Shown here in pieces: positions 25,813 through 34,550 of a stretch of 64,000 bases of DNA; within the stretch, counting starts at the first letter, position 1; every line of letters begins with the position of its first letter. This DNA is from Cryobacterium sp. PAMC25264. Lineage in GTDB: Bacteria > Actinomycetota > Actinomycetes > Actinomycetales > Microbacteriaceae. The stretch covers positions 3,658,001 to 3,722,000 of the forward strand of contig NZ_CP080383.1 of the NCBI RefSeq assembly GCF_019443325.1. Reading direction: 5' to 3'. A program made the position numbers and the translations under genes. The notes beneath the pieces were generated by a model. It saw nothing but the letters and a program-made list of their open reading frames with translations. It made no database searches and was not told the DNA's origin.

Positions 25813-26394
25813 TCAGCGCACCGTGCTGGCGCGCACGTGGATGCGTTCGCCCTGGTGGCCGAACAGGCTGAGGATCTCCGCCGGCTCCGGGCCTGCGCTG
25901 CCGAAGGCGTGCGGCACCCGGGTGTCGAATTCCGCGACCTCGCCCACCCCGAGGATCATGTCGTGCTCGCCCAGCACGAGCCGCAGCCGGCCACTGAGCA
26001 CGTAGAACCAGTCGAAGCCCTCGTGGGTGCGCTGCTCGAGCACGTCGGTGCTCGTGCGTCCGGGCAGGATCTGCTTGTACGCCTGCAGCCCGCCCTTCTC
26101 CCGGCTCAGCGGGATGAACGTCGTGCCGTGCCGCGTGAACGGCCGCTGGTCGAGCCGCGGGTCGTCGTCGGCGGGGGCGCGCACGAGATCGTCGATGGTC
26201 ACGTCGTGAGCGCCCGACAGCGCGAGCAGTAGCTCCAGCGTGGGGGTGCGCTGTCCGGACTCGAGCCTGGAAAGGGTGCTCTCCGAAATGCCCGTCGCGG
26301 CGGAGAGTTGCGCCTGGGTGCGCCCGCTCTGCAGCCTGAGCTCGCGCAGCCTCGCGCCAACGGTCTTCAGAACGGATGCCGGTTCGCTGGTCAT
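25813..26394 (-). CDS. XRE-family regulator with cupin sensor domain
   Basis: A 193-residue transcription factor. Residues about 8-62 form an HTH_3 domain (LRELRLQSGRTQAQLSAATG then ISESTLSRLESGQRTPTLE), and about 110-180 form a cupin_2 barrel with the HEGFDWFYVLSGRLRLVLGE pattern and PHAFGSAG. Regulators of this build often sense small metabolites and control nearby genes. The ATG at 26394 begins just before the HTH domain; an upstream start has no support. Which gene it controls is unclear; the dienelactone hydrolase gene upstream and the repeat at 26438 separate it from others. Confidence 0.88.
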   Translation of the reverse strand: MTSEPASVLKTVGARLRELRLQSGRTQAQLSAATGISESTLSRLESGQRTPTLELLLALSGAHDVTIDDLVRAPADDDPRLDQRPFTRHGTTFIPLSREKGGLQAYKQILPGRTSTDVLEQRTHEGFDWFYVLSGRLRLVLGEHDMILGVGEVAEFDTRVPHAFGSAGPEPAEILSLFGHQGERIHVRASTVR

Positions 26395-26437
26395 GCCCCC
26401 ATCATGCCACTTCAGCAACCCTGCTTGCCATTTCGAC

Positions 26438-26483
26438 GGGTCTCGACGTTCCCTCACTCGTTGGTTGAGCTTGTCGAAACCTG
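26438..26483. repeat. REP-like inverted repeat copy
   Basis: GGTCTCGAC and GTTGAGCTTGTCGAAACC face each other across about 16 bp. This is one copy of the dispersed family whose core is GGTCTCGACAAGCTCGACCA, with other copies near 34412, 47044-47212, 49851 and 57521-57694. Confidence 0.65.
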
Positions 26484-26580
26484 GTGACCCGGCCTTCAGC
26501 GGCCGCGTCCCAAGACCGGCTCGCGGGGTCGACCGCCGGGACCGCCGGGACCGACGACACCACCGAGGCAGGGCGGGAGG

Positions 26581-27147
26581 TCAGCCCAGCCGGTCGAGGA
26601 ATTGGATGGAGCGCTCGAGTATCAACTCGGCAAGTTCCTCGTCGTACTCCTCGAGGCTGGAGTCGGCGATGAGGTGGCCGCCGGTCGGGTAGATGAACAG
26701 CTCGGCCGCCCCGGCCTCGTCGACGAGTTCCTCGGCATCCTCGAGTTCTACCCACTCGTCTCCGCTTCCCACGTGCACCTGCAACGCCACGGTCCCCGGC
26801 CAGTTCGACGCGAACGAGCCCGCCGGCACACCGCCGTGGTAGAGCAACGCCCCAAGGGCCCCCGGGCGGGTCTGGGCGAGCTTCTGCGCCGGCAGTGAGC
26901 CCAGCGAGAACCCGGCGTAGACGGTGTCCGGCGGCAGCGCATCCGCGGCTAGCGTGCCTCGCTCGATGATGGTCTCGAAGCCCAGCTTCTCCGCGTGGGC
27001 GACCCCGGCATCGATCGAGTCGAAGGTGAGGCCGTCGTAGAGGTCGGGCACGACCACGTCGTGGCCGGCGTCCCGCAGCCGCTGGGCGAATTCCGCGACG
27101 CCGTCGGTGAGGCCCTGGGCGTGGTGGAAGAGGATGACGTGGGTCAC
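26581..27147 (-). CDS. Dienelactone hydrolase family protein
   Basis: A 188-residue alpha/beta hydrolase. The nucleophile elbow is GFSLGS with Ser81 in place of the Cys of classical dienelactone hydrolases; Asp130 (GSGDEWV) and His158 (GGHLI) complete a plausible triad. It begins with THVILFHHAQGLT, the usual first strand. The GTG at 27147 has AAAGGA upstream. The DUF1304 gene follows upstream by 50 bp in the same direction, so they may be co-transcribed. The substrate is not known; members act on varied esters and lactones. Confidence 0.82.
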   Translation of the reverse strand: MTHVILFHHAQGLTDGVAEFAQRLRDAGHDVVVPDLYDGLTFDSIDAGVAHAEKLGFETIIERGTLAADALPPDTVYAGFSLGSLPAQKLAQTRPGALGALLYHGGVPAGSFASNWPGTVALQVHVGSGDEWVELEDAEELVDEAGAAELFIYPTGGHLIADSSLEEYDEELAELILERSIQFLDRLG

Positions 27148-27197
27148 AACGGTCCTTTCGGCAGGGCGGCCGAGCGGCGCGGCCAGAGCCCCGCGCG

Positions 27198-27578
27198 CTA
27201 GGCGGCCAGGAACAGGATGAATCCGATCAGCGGCAGCGTACCCTGGGTCAGCGCCGACCGGACCTTGCCCGGGCCCGTCGTGGTGAGCACAATCGCGGCC
27301 GTGAACATCGACGCGGTGCTGAAGAGGATCAACGCGGTGCCGGCGTCCTGGGGGCCACCGAAGTAGAGGAACAGGCCGATGGCCGCACCCACCGCCAGGA
27401 ACAGGTTGTAGAAGCCCTGGTTGTACGCGAGCACCTTGGTCGTCTCGGCGTCGGCTTGGTTGGCCAGGCCGAAACGCTGCCAGATCTTCGGCCGGGTCCA
27501 CCACGCGCTCTCCATGAGGAAGATGTACACGTGCAGGACTGCCGCGAGGGCGACGAAAACTGAAGCGAAGATGGCCAT
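27198..27578 (-). CDS. DUF1304 membrane protein
   Basis: A 126-residue protein with four hydrophobic helices (about 4-22, 52-70, 76-95, 106-125) and the DUF1304 marks HVYIFLMESAWW near the start and NQGFYNLFLAVGA in the middle. The family is small, widespread and without assigned function. It has a clear ATG start and lies between the quinone oxidoreductase gene and the dienelactone hydrolase gene on the same strand. Confidence 0.85.
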   Translation of the reverse strand: MAIFASVFVALAAVLHVYIFLMESAWWTRPKIWQRFGLANQADAETTKVLAYNQGFYNLFLAVGAAIGLFLYFGGPQDAGTALILFSTASMFTAAIVLTTTGPGKVRSALTQGTLPLIGFILFLAA

Positions 27579-27607
27579 ATTTGCAGCCTAGCCTCCCGGT
27601 TCCGGTA

Positions 27608-28621
27608 TCAGCGGCGTACGTCCACCACCGTGCGGCCGTGGATGCGGCCGGCCAGGATGCGTTCGGCGGCTGCGAAGGATTCGTCCAGCGTGATGACCTC
27701 GGTGAGGCCGTCGAGCAGCCCGAGGTCGAGGTCGGTGGCGAGGCGCCCCCAGGCCTCGTCACGGAGGGCGAGCGGTGCTTCGACCGAGTTGATTCCGGCG
27801 AGCGTGACGGCGCGCAGGATGAACGGCATCACGGTCGTGGGCAGGTCGGCGCCCTGGGCCAGGCCGCAGGAGGCCACGACCCCGCCCTGATGTGTCTGGG
27901 CCAGCACGTTGGCCAGGGTGTGGCTGCCGACGGAGTCGACGGCGCCGGCCCAGCGCTGGGTCTGTAGCGGCTTCCCGGGCTCGCCCAGGGTATGCCGGTC
28001 GAGGATCTCCGCTGCGCCGAGGCTCCGCAGATAGTCACCGAGTTCGTCGCCTCGGCCAGTGGAGGCGACGACGCGGTACCCGCGCGCGGCGAGCAGGGCG
28101 ATTGCGATGGATCCGACGCCGCCGGCCGCGCCGGTCACGAGCACGTCGCCCGATTCGGGCTGCACTCCGCCGCGCTCGAGTGCGAGCACCGCGAGCATCG
28201 CGGTGAACCCGGCCGTGCCGATGGCGGCGGCACGCACGGGGCTCAGGGCATCCGGCAGCCGCACCAGCGAGGCGCCCGAGACCCTGGCACGTTCGGCCAG
28301 GCCACCGTGGTGGCTCTCACCGATGCCCGACCCGTTCAGGATCACCCGGTCGCCGGCGCTCCAGCGCGGGTCGCTGCTCGCCTCCACGGTGCCCACGAGG
28401 TCGATGCCGGCGATCAGCGGCCACACCCGGGCCACACCGGGCCGGCCCATCAGCGCCAGGCCGTCCTTGTAGTTGATGCTGGAGAACTCGACGGCCACGG
28501 TGACGTCGCCGTCCATGAGAACGTCGTCGGTGACCGTGGTCAGCGCAGCTGACTGGGTGCGCTTACCCGATTCATCCTCGGTACGGTCGACGACGATGGC
28601 GCGGAACTCGGGAGCAGACAT
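27608..28621 (-). CDS. YhdH/AcuI-type quinone oxidoreductase (MDR superfamily)
   Basis: A 337-residue zinc-free medium-chain reductase. It has the family pattern: FSSINYKDGLALMGRPGVA, then GIDLVGTVEAS and GSGIGESHHGGLAERAR, followed by the NADPH-binding VTGAAGGVGSIAI. The closest well-known relatives are AcuI and YhdH, acrylyl-CoA reductases. All expected segments are present and the length is usual. It is 29 bp upstream of the DUF1304 gene. The physiological substrate cannot be read from sequence. Confidence 0.87.
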   Translation of the reverse strand: MSAPEFRAIVVDRTEDESGKRTQSAALTTVTDDVLMDGDVTVAVEFSSINYKDGLALMGRPGVARVWPLIAGIDLVGTVEASSDPRWSAGDRVILNGSGIGESHHGGLAERARVSGASLVRLPDALSPVRAAAIGTAGFTAMLAVLALERGGVQPESGDVLVTGAAGGVGSIAIALLAARGYRVVASTGRGDELGDYLRSLGAAEILDRHTLGEPGKPLQTQRWAGAVDSVGSHTLANVLAQTHQGGVVASCGLAQGADLPTTVMPFILRAVTLAGINSVEAPLALRDEAWGRLATDLDLGLLDGLTEVITLDESFAAAERILAGRIHGRTVVDVRR

Positions 28622-28659
28622 GCCTTCACCCTAGACCTGGCACGGTGCTGCCGGCCGGA

Positions 28660-29496
28660 TCAGGTCACGTCCCGCTTCCAGCTCACCAGGTAGCCGAAGC
28701 CCGTGGCGAGCAGACCGTACGCCAGTAGGACGAGACCGCCCTGCCAGCTCGCCAACACGGCCCCACCCGGGCTGGCGAGGGTGAAGAAACTCGCCCCCAC
28801 GAGCGCGTCGGAGGCGGCGCCTGGCAGGAACTTGCCCACATCCGCCGTCACCTGCGTGAACGACGACGCGAAGCGGAGCAGCGGTTCGACGAACTGGGTG
28901 AACGCGAGCACGATCACGATCGACGCGACCTGGCTGGGCACAAGAACGCCCAGGCCCACGCCGATGACGGCCCAGAGCGCCATGGCCACCACGGTGCGGC
29001 CGATCAGCGCCCAGGTCGCCGAGTCGGCGAGCAGCGGGTCGATGCCGAAGCCGTTGAAGACCAGGGCGCCGACGCCCACGGATGCAGCCAGCGCGACGAC
29101 GCCGAAGGCCGCACCCACCACGAACAGGGCGATGGTCTTGGCGCCGAGCACCCGGGCGCGCCGGGGTGTGGCCAGAAAGGTAGGCGTGAGGGTCTGGTGG
29201 CGGAACTCGCCGGTGCTGGCCAGGGCGCCCAGCAGCACCGGGAAGACGTAACCGACCGAGGCGGCGAAGCTGTAGATGAGCGGGGGCAGGCTCCCGAGCC
29301 CGGCCAGGCTGCCGCCACCACCGGTGTTCACGGAGTCCGAGCTGATGGCGCCGCTGTCGATGCCGCCGAACAGGGCGGCGAGCCCGCCGGCCAGGAGGGC
29401 GATGTAGCCGAACAGCACCAGCGCGAGGATCCACCACATCCGGGTGGTGAGGATCTTGCTGAATTCGGCGGCCACGGGGCGCAGGATCAGGTTCAC
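28660..29496 (-). CDS. ABC transporter permease (ABC-2 type)
   Basis: A 278-residue membrane protein with six hydrophobic helices. The N-terminus (ILRPVAAEFSKILTTRMWW) and the following GEFRHQTLTPTFLATPRR motif are typical of ABC-2 permeases paired with a single ATPase. The GTG at 29496 overlaps the stop of the ATPase gene as GTGA, so the two are coupled. Together they probably form a simple exporter of lipids, antibiotics or peptides; the substrate is unknown. Confidence 0.87.
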   Translation of the reverse strand: MNLILRPVAAEFSKILTTRMWWILALVLFGYIALLAGGLAALFGGIDSGAISSDSVNTGGGGSLAGLGSLPPLIYSFAASVGYVFPVLLGALASTGEFRHQTLTPTFLATPRRARVLGAKTIALFVVGAAFGVVALAASVGVGALVFNGFGIDPLLADSATWALIGRTVVAMALWAVIGVGLGVLVPSQVASIVIVLAFTQFVEPLLRFASSFTQVTADVGKFLPGAASDALVGASFFTLASPGGAVLASWQGGLVLLAYGLLATGFGYLVSWKRDVT

Positions 29497-30395
29497 AGCG
29501 ATTCGCCTCCATCGACGAGGGCGAGGAAGGAGTCTTCCAGGCCGGCCTTCTGCCTGTGCAGCACGTTCAGTTCCACGCCGGCGGTGAAGGCTATGTGGCC
29601 CACCAGGCCGGGGTCGGGCACGGCCACGATCAGGCCCGTGCGGCCGGAGGTGAACTGCAGGTCCGCCGCCGTGAGCGCGGCCGCGAGGGCGTCCCGGTCG
29701 GGGGAGTCCACGATGACCTGCGGGGCGATGTTGGTGTCCAGGCTGGAGAGCGGGCCGGAGTGCACGAGTTCGCCCTTGGCGATGATGATCACGTCGTCGA
29801 CGCTCTGCTGCACCTCGCTGAGCAGGTGCGAGCTCACCAGCACGGTGCGGCCCTCCGCGGCCATGCTGCTGAGGAACCCCCGGATCCACTTGATGCCCTC
29901 AGGGTCCAGGCCGTTGATCGGCTCGTCGAGCACGAGCACGCCGGGGTCGCCCAGCAGCGAGTAGGCCAGGCCCAGACGTTGGCGCATACCCAGGGAGTAG
30001 CCGCCGACGCGCTGGTCGGCGTGCTCGGCCAGGCCCACCTGGTGCAGCACCTCGCCGACCCGGGTGCGGGGCAGCCCGGCGGCGATCGTGTACACGCCGA
30101 GGTGGTTGGCGGCCGTGCGGCCGGGGTGGAAGCTGGCGGCTTCGAGGGCCGCTCCCACGGTGGCCAGAGGCCGTGGCAGGTCCCGGTATCGCACCCCGCC
30201 GAAGGTGGCAGTGCCGGACGTGGGGGCCACCAGGCCCAGCAGCATCCGGAGGGTTGTGGTCTTGCCGGCGCCGTTCGGTCCCAGGAATCCGGTCACCCGG
30301 CCGGGCTCGACCGTGAAGGAGAGGTCGTTGACGGCCGTGACCTGCCCGAACCTCTTGGTGATATTGCTGAATTCGATGACCGAGCCGATTGGCAT
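29493..30395 (-). CDS. ABC transporter ATP-binding protein
   Basis: A 300-residue ATPase of the CcmA/DrrA exporter class. It has Walker A GPNGAGKTTT, a signature GYSLGMRQRLGLA, Walker B VLVLDEPINGLDPEG and the SSHLLSEVQ switch. A C-terminal domain of about 80 residues follows the core. ATG 30395 is chosen because AGAGGGGA lies upstream; the frame is open further upstream without a site. It precedes the permease with a 4-bp overlap. Confidence 0.92.
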   Translation of the reverse strand: MPIGSVIEFSNITKRFGQVTAVNDLSFTVEPGRVTGFLGPNGAGKTTTLRMLLGLVAPTSGTATFGGVRYRDLPRPLATVGAALEAASFHPGRTAANHLGVYTIAAGLPRTRVGEVLHQVGLAEHADQRVGGYSLGMRQRLGLAYSLLGDPGVLVLDEPINGLDPEGIKWIRGFLSSMAAEGRTVLVSSHLLSEVQQSVDDVIIIAKGELVHSGPLSSLDTNIAPQVIVDSPDRDALAAALTAADLQFTSGRTGLIVAVPDPGLVGHIAFTAGVELNVLHRQKAGLEDSFLALVDGGESL

Positions 30396-30492
30396 CAGTG
30401 TCCCCTCTGTCGCTAGCGTCAGTTTATGGGGAAAACGGGCCGGTCCGCCCGGGTTTTTTGCACGGATGCCGGCCCAGCGCGGCCAAAGTCGG

Positions 30493-31719
30493 CTACGCGC
30501 GCAGGAATTCGGCGATCGCGACCAGCAGGGTGTCGATCTCCGCGGCCGTGCTGTACGGGGCCAGGCCCACCCGCAGGCCGCCCGCATCACCGAGGTCGAG
30601 GTGACGGGACGCCTCGAGAGCGTAGAACGACCCGGCCGGAGCCAGAATCCGCCTTTCGCTGAGGAACTGGGCCGCGTCGGCGGCGGTGCGCTCGGCGAAG
30701 CCGACCAGAACCGTGGGCGTGCGATCGGCGGCCTGCGAGTACAGGGTCACCCCGGGCAGCGCGGCCAGTCCGGCTTCGAGCCGTGCGCGGAGGGAATCCT
30801 CGTGCGCCTCCACCTGCCGGAGCGACGCGCGCAGGCGTTCCCGGCGGCTGACGCTGGGGCGTGAGGTGCTGCCGCTGGCCAGGTCGCCGAGGCCCGCGAG
30901 GAAGTCCACGGCGGCCGTGACGCCCGCGAGGGTCTCGTAGGGCAGGGTGCCGAGCTCGAAGCGCTCCGGCACCACATCCGTGGAGGGCAGCAGCTTGTCG
31001 GGATGGATCCCCTCGAGCAGGGCGGGGTCGGCGGCCAGGACGCCGCAGTGCGGGCCGAAGAACTTGTACGGGGAGCAGACGAAGAAGTCGGCGCCGAGCG
31101 CGGCCAGGTCCACGAAGGCATGCGGAACGTAGTGCACCCCATCAACGAACAACCGGGCGCCGGCCGCATGCACCACCTCGGCGATCTCCGCGATGGCCGG
31201 TCGGGTTCCGATCAGGTTGGATGCGGCGGTGACCGCGACCAGGCGCGTGCGGTCGGTGAGCACCGCGGCGACGGCGGATGCGGGCAGCTCGCCCGTGCTC
31301 GGATCGAAGTCCACCCACACCACGGTGGCGCCGACGTGTGCGGCGGCCTGCACCCACGGGCGGATGTTGGCGTCGTGGTCGAGGCGGGAGACCACGATCT
31401 CGTCGCCCGGCGCCCAGTGCCGGGCGAGGTGCCGGGAGAAGTCGTAGGTGAGCTGGGTGGCGCTGCGGCCGTAGACGATGCCGAGCGGGTCGGCGCCGAG
31501 CAGGTCGGCCATCGCGGTGCGGAAGCCGGTGACGGCATCGTCGGCGTTGCGTTCGGAGGGGCTGCGCCGGCCGCGAATCGACAGCGGGCCGGTGAGGGTG
31601 TCCATGATCGCCTGGCCGACGCTCACGGGGGTCTGCGTGCCGCCCGGGCTGTCGAAGTGCACGGAACCGGCGGACAGGGCGGGAAAGTGGGCGCGGATCG
31701 TTTCGACGTCGTAGGTCAC
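30493..31719 (-). CDS. Cysteine desulfurase-like PLP aminotransferase (class V)
   Basis: A 408-residue PLP enzyme of the CsdA-like group. It opens YDVETIRAHFPALSAGSVHF, has the cofactor motifs YGRSATQLTYDFSRHLA and VDGVHYVPHAFVD, and the lysine in CSPYKFFGPHCG that forms the Schiff base. The conserved catalytic cysteine loop of SufS-type enzymes cannot be placed with confidence, so it could be a related aminotransferase-like protein. No iron-sulfur cluster genes are next to it. GTG 31719 is chosen; a longer upstream frame has no site. It is divergent from the LssY_C gene, 65 bp apart. Confidence 0.8.
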   Translation of the reverse strand: MTYDVETIRAHFPALSAGSVHFDSPGGTQTPVSVGQAIMDTLTGPLSIRGRRSPSERNADDAVTGFRTAMADLLGADPLGIVYGRSATQLTYDFSRHLARHWAPGDEIVVSRLDHDANIRPWVQAAAHVGATVVWVDFDPSTGELPASAVAAVLTDRTRLVAVTAASNLIGTRPAIAEIAEVVHAAGARLFVDGVHYVPHAFVDLAALGADFFVCSPYKFFGPHCGVLAADPALLEGIHPDKLLPSTDVVPERFELGTLPYETLAGVTAAVDFLAGLGDLASGSTSRPSVSRRERLRASLRQVEAHEDSLRARLEAGLAALPGVTLYSQAADRTPTVLVGFAERTAADAAQFLSERRILAPAGSFYALEASRHLDLGDAGGLRVGLAPYSTAAEIDTLLVAIAEFLRA

Positions 31720-31784
31720 CCTGCCATCCAAGCATTGATCGGCCGGTCCCTCCGCGCGTGGGGCGACCGAACTAGCATGGGCGC

Positions 31785-32681
31785 ATGCCAGAGACCACGG
31801 CGGGGCCCTCCGTGCGGCGGCGTGTGTCATTCGGGGCGGTGCTGGACTCGTTCTTCTTCGTCCTCGCCGGCTTCGCGGCGGTCTGGCTCGCCGTACTCCT
31901 GGCCACCGAGAGCCTGGGGCTGGGCTGGGGATTGCTCTGGTTCGCGGTGCTGTTCTGGGCGTTGCTGGCCTACCTGGTGCTGCCGCGCCTGCACCGCATC
32001 CTCACCCGGCTCTACGTGCCCGACTACTTCATTGGCCGCACCCGCACGAGCGACGGCCTGCTCGGCGACCCGGTCAACCTCGCCCTCACCGGCAGCGCCG
32101 ACCAGGTGCACGCGGCGCTTGCTGCGGCGGGGTGGACCCGGGCGGATGACGTGACCCTCGCCTCCAGCTGGCGCATCGTGACCTCGACCGTGCGTCGGCG
32201 CAGCTACCTGCAGGCACCGGTGAGTCCGCTCTTGCTCTTCGACCGGATCCAGGACTTCGCCTACCAGCAGGAGGTCGAGAACAACCCGGCCAAGCGTCAT
32301 CACGTGCGGTTCTGGCGCTGCCCGGACGGCTGGATGCTGCCCGGCGGTCACCGCGTGGACTGGCTGGCCGCCGGCACCTTCGACCGGGCCGTGGGGCTCA
32401 GCCTGTTCACACTGCAAGTCACCCACAAGATCGACGAGCACACCGATGTGGAGCGGGACCACATCGTGGCCAGCATCCGCGCCGCTATGCCGCAGACCCG
32501 GATCGTGCTGCTGCGCGATTTCGCCAGCGGCTATCACTCCCGCAACGGCGGCGGTGACAGCATCCAGACCGACGGCGACCTGCCGGTGATCGACCTGCGC
32601 GGCCTGCCCGTGGCCGGAAGGCCCAGCGGTGAGGCCGTGGGCGAAGCCGGATCGGTGGTCGAAGTGACCGGGCTGTCATGA
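31785..32681 (+). CDS. LssY C-terminal domain membrane protein
   Basis: A 298-residue protein with two N-terminal hydrophobic helices (about 17-40 and 45-68), a short cytoplasmic-looking loop, and a C-terminal globular part that matches the LssY_C pattern: GDPVNLALTGSADQVHAAL at about 97-115 and WTRADDVTLASSWRI. LssY is linked to a type I secretion cluster in Legionella, but LssY_C proteins occur widely with unknown function. ATG 31785 is the start; the stop overlaps the next gene as ATGA. I would treat it as uncharacterised. Confidence 0.7.
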   Translation: MPETTAGPSVRRRVSFGAVLDSFFFVLAGFAAVWLAVLLATESLGLGWGLLWFAVLFWALLAYLVLPRLHRILTRLYVPDYFIGRTRTSDGLLGDPVNLALTGSADQVHAALAAAGWTRADDVTLASSWRIVTSTVRRRSYLQAPVSPLLLFDRIQDFAYQQEVENNPAKRHHVRFWRCPDGWMLPGGHRVDWLAAGTFDRAVGLSLFTLQVTHKIDEHTDVERDHIVASIRAAMPQTRIVLLRDFASGYHSRNGGGDSIQTDGDLPVIDLRGLPVAGRPSGEAVGEAGSVVEVTGLS

Positions 32682-33154
32682 GTGACATCCGCTCCCCGCG
32701 CGGCAAGCGCCCGGCGTCGGTAGTCGGCGGGGCGCTACTGATGGCGGTGCGCGCGTTGTCCGGCGCCGCCGTGATCGTCACCGTGCTGGCATCCTGGGAC
32801 ACCTATGCCGCCACGATCGTGATCAACGGCGAGCGGGTCGGCGGCGTCAACCCGCAGGCCGCGGGCGCCGTCCTGGGCTGGCTGCTCGGTGCCTACGCGG
32901 TCTACCTCGTGCTCTACCTCGGCCTGGCCGCGCTGGTGCTCATCGGTCACAACTGGGCCAGGGTGGTGGCCATGTCGTTCGCATCGCTGAGCATCCTGCT
33001 CTCCTTCGCCGACTACGCCCTCAACGGTGCCGAGATCACGCTGCGCACCTCGCTGGCGGGTGTCACGGTCGACATCCTCATCCTGCTCGCACTGTCCAGC
33101 GCGAACGCCCGGCACTTCGCCCGGGCCCGGGGTGAGGCCCGGTCCGGGCGCTGA
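32678..33154 (+). CDS. Four-helix hypothetical membrane protein
   Basis: A 158-residue protein with an N-terminal basic tail and about four hydrophobic helices (around 22-45, 65-85, 92-112, 122-142). I recognise no family. It is coupled to the LssY_C gene by an ATGA overlap, so the pair is probably functionally linked at the membrane. It converges with the MFS gene, whose stop begins four bases after its own. Confidence 0.65.
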   Translation: MSDIRSPRGKRPASVVGGALLMAVRALSGAAVIVTVLASWDTYAATIVINGERVGGVNPQAAGAVLGWLLGAYAVYLVLYLGLAALVLIGHNWARVVAMSFASLSILLSFADYALNGAEITLRTSLAGVTVDILILLALSSANARHFARARGEARSGR

Positions 33155-33157
33155 GCC

Positions 33158-34354
33158 TCAGGCGACGGGCGCGTCGGCCGTGATGAGGCCGGCGCTCGCC
33201 GGGGCGAGCGCGCTGCGGCGGGTGGCGGCCACGATCATCACGATCACGGCGGCTGCGGTGATGACGGCGCCGGTCCAGATCGGGGAGGTGTAGCCCAGGC
33301 CGACGCTGATGGTGATGCCACCGATCCAGGCGCCGAGGGCGTTGCCCACGTTGAACGCGGCGATGTTGGCGCTGGAGGCCAGGGTGGGCGCGGTGTCGGC
33401 GTAGAGCATGATGCGCGTCTGCAGGCCGGGAACGGTGCCGAAACCGAAACCGCCCATCAGCACGAGCGCGACGACGGTGGCCACGGGGTTGGCGGCGGTG
33501 AGGGCGAAGAGCACCATCACCACGGTGAGGCCGGACAGCAACACGATCAGGGTGGGGTCGAGGCGCCGGTCGGCCGCCTTGCCGCCCAGGATGTTGCCGA
33601 CGAAGAGTCCGGCACCGAACACCACGAGCAGCCACGGCACGGCGGCGCTGGCGAAGCCGCTGACCTCGGTGAGGGTGAAGGCGATGTAGGTGAAGGCACC
33701 GAACATGCCGCCGAAGCCGAGCACCGTCACCACGAGTGAGAGCCACACCTGGCCCGACCGGAACGCTCGGAGTTCGCCGCGCAGGTTGCTCACGTGCGCG
33801 GTGTCGTCGGTGGCGCGGGGCACGAGTGCCACAATTCCGGCCAGCGCGATGGCGCCGATCACGGTGATCGCCCAGAAGGTGGCCCGCCAGCCGAAGCTCT
33901 GGCCGATGAAGGTGCCGAACGGCACCCCGAGCACATTGGCGAGGGTGAGGCCGGTGAACATGATGGCGATGGCGCCGGACTTCTTGCTCTGTGGCACCAG
34001 GCTGGCCGCGACGACAGAGCCGATGCCGAAGAAGGCGCCGTGGCAGAGGGCCGCGATGATGCGGCCGAGCAGCATGACCGAGTAGGTCGGGGCGAGAGCG
34101 GAGACCAGGTTGCCGATGATGAAGAGCACCATCAGCCCCACCAGAACGTGTTTGCGGGGCAGCCGGGTCACGGCGGCGGTGAGCAGGACGGCACCGGCGG
34201 CGACACTGAGGGCGTAGCCGGAGATAAGCCAGCCGGCGGCCGCCTCTGAGACAGCGAAGTCGGCGGCCACCTCGGGCAGGAGGCCGGCGATGACGAATTC
34301 GGTCAGGCCGATCCCGAAACCGCCAAGGGCGAGTGCGATCAATCCAATGGGCAT
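33158..34354 (-). CDS. MFS transporter, DHA1-type drug efflux
   Basis: A 398-residue carrier with 12 predicted helices. The first helix (GLIALALGGFGIGLTEFVIAG) and the following GWLISGYALSV segment are typical of the AraJ/YdhP drug:H+ antiporter group. The motif A-like RLPRKHVLVG loop between helices 2 and 3 is present. ATG 34354 is preceded by AAGGA. The 160 bp upstream hold a dyad at about 34461-34495 and an REP-like copy, so it may be under a local repressor. The drug spectrum cannot be told. Confidence 0.87.
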   Translation of the reverse strand: MPIGLIALALGGFGIGLTEFVIAGLLPEVAADFAVSEAAAGWLISGYALSVAAGAVLLTAAVTRLPRKHVLVGLMVLFIIGNLVSALAPTYSVMLLGRIIAALCHGAFFGIGSVVAASLVPQSKKSGAIAIMFTGLTLANVLGVPFGTFIGQSFGWRATFWAITVIGAIALAGIVALVPRATDDTAHVSNLRGELRAFRSGQVWLSLVVTVLGFGGMFGAFTYIAFTLTEVSGFASAAVPWLLVVFGAGLFVGNILGGKAADRRLDPTLIVLLSGLTVVMVLFALTAANPVATVVALVLMGGFGFGTVPGLQTRIMLYADTAPTLASSANIAAFNVGNALGAWIGGITISVGLGYTSPIWTGAVITAAAVIVMIVAATRRSALAPASAGLITADAPVA

Positions 34355-34411
34355 GAAAATCCTTCGGTGTGTGCGGGGTACGCGCCCGTCCCCATCGCTG
34401 ATCGGTCCCGG

Positions 34412-34431
34412 TGGTCGAGCGAGTCGAGACC
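34412..34431. repeat. REP-like repeat copy
   Basis: TGGTCGAGCGAGTCGAGACC matches the dispersed family core read in the reverse direction. It lies in the leader of the MFS gene. Confidence 0.6.
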
Positions 34432-34455
34432 TAGGGAGGTACTTGCAGGCGCGTG

Positions 34456-34500
34456 ATAAATAATTGCACACGCTAGGTAACTGCGCAAGCAACTACTTTC
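34456..34500 (-). promoter_or_regulatory. Candidate operator/promoter of the MFS gene
   Basis: On the minus strand TAGTTGCTTGCGC and GCGTGTGCAATTA form an imperfect dyad (9 of 13 matches) 105-140 bp upstream of the MFS start, with TTGCGC and AATTAT 17 bp apart as possible promoter boxes. The AT content is higher than around it. MarR-type repressors often use such sites near efflux genes, but no regulator gene lies here. Confidence 0.3.
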
Positions 34501-34550
34501 ACCGTGTGGCGTCGCGCCGTGAATGCGCCCGCGCTCAGGCGCCGTGCGGA

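Noticed and set aside
26581..27762. Long frame joining dienelactone hydrolase with upstream DNA
   Set aside because: The upstream part lies antiparallel in another frame over DUF1304; the GTG at 27147 with AAAGGA gives a normal-length hydrolase.
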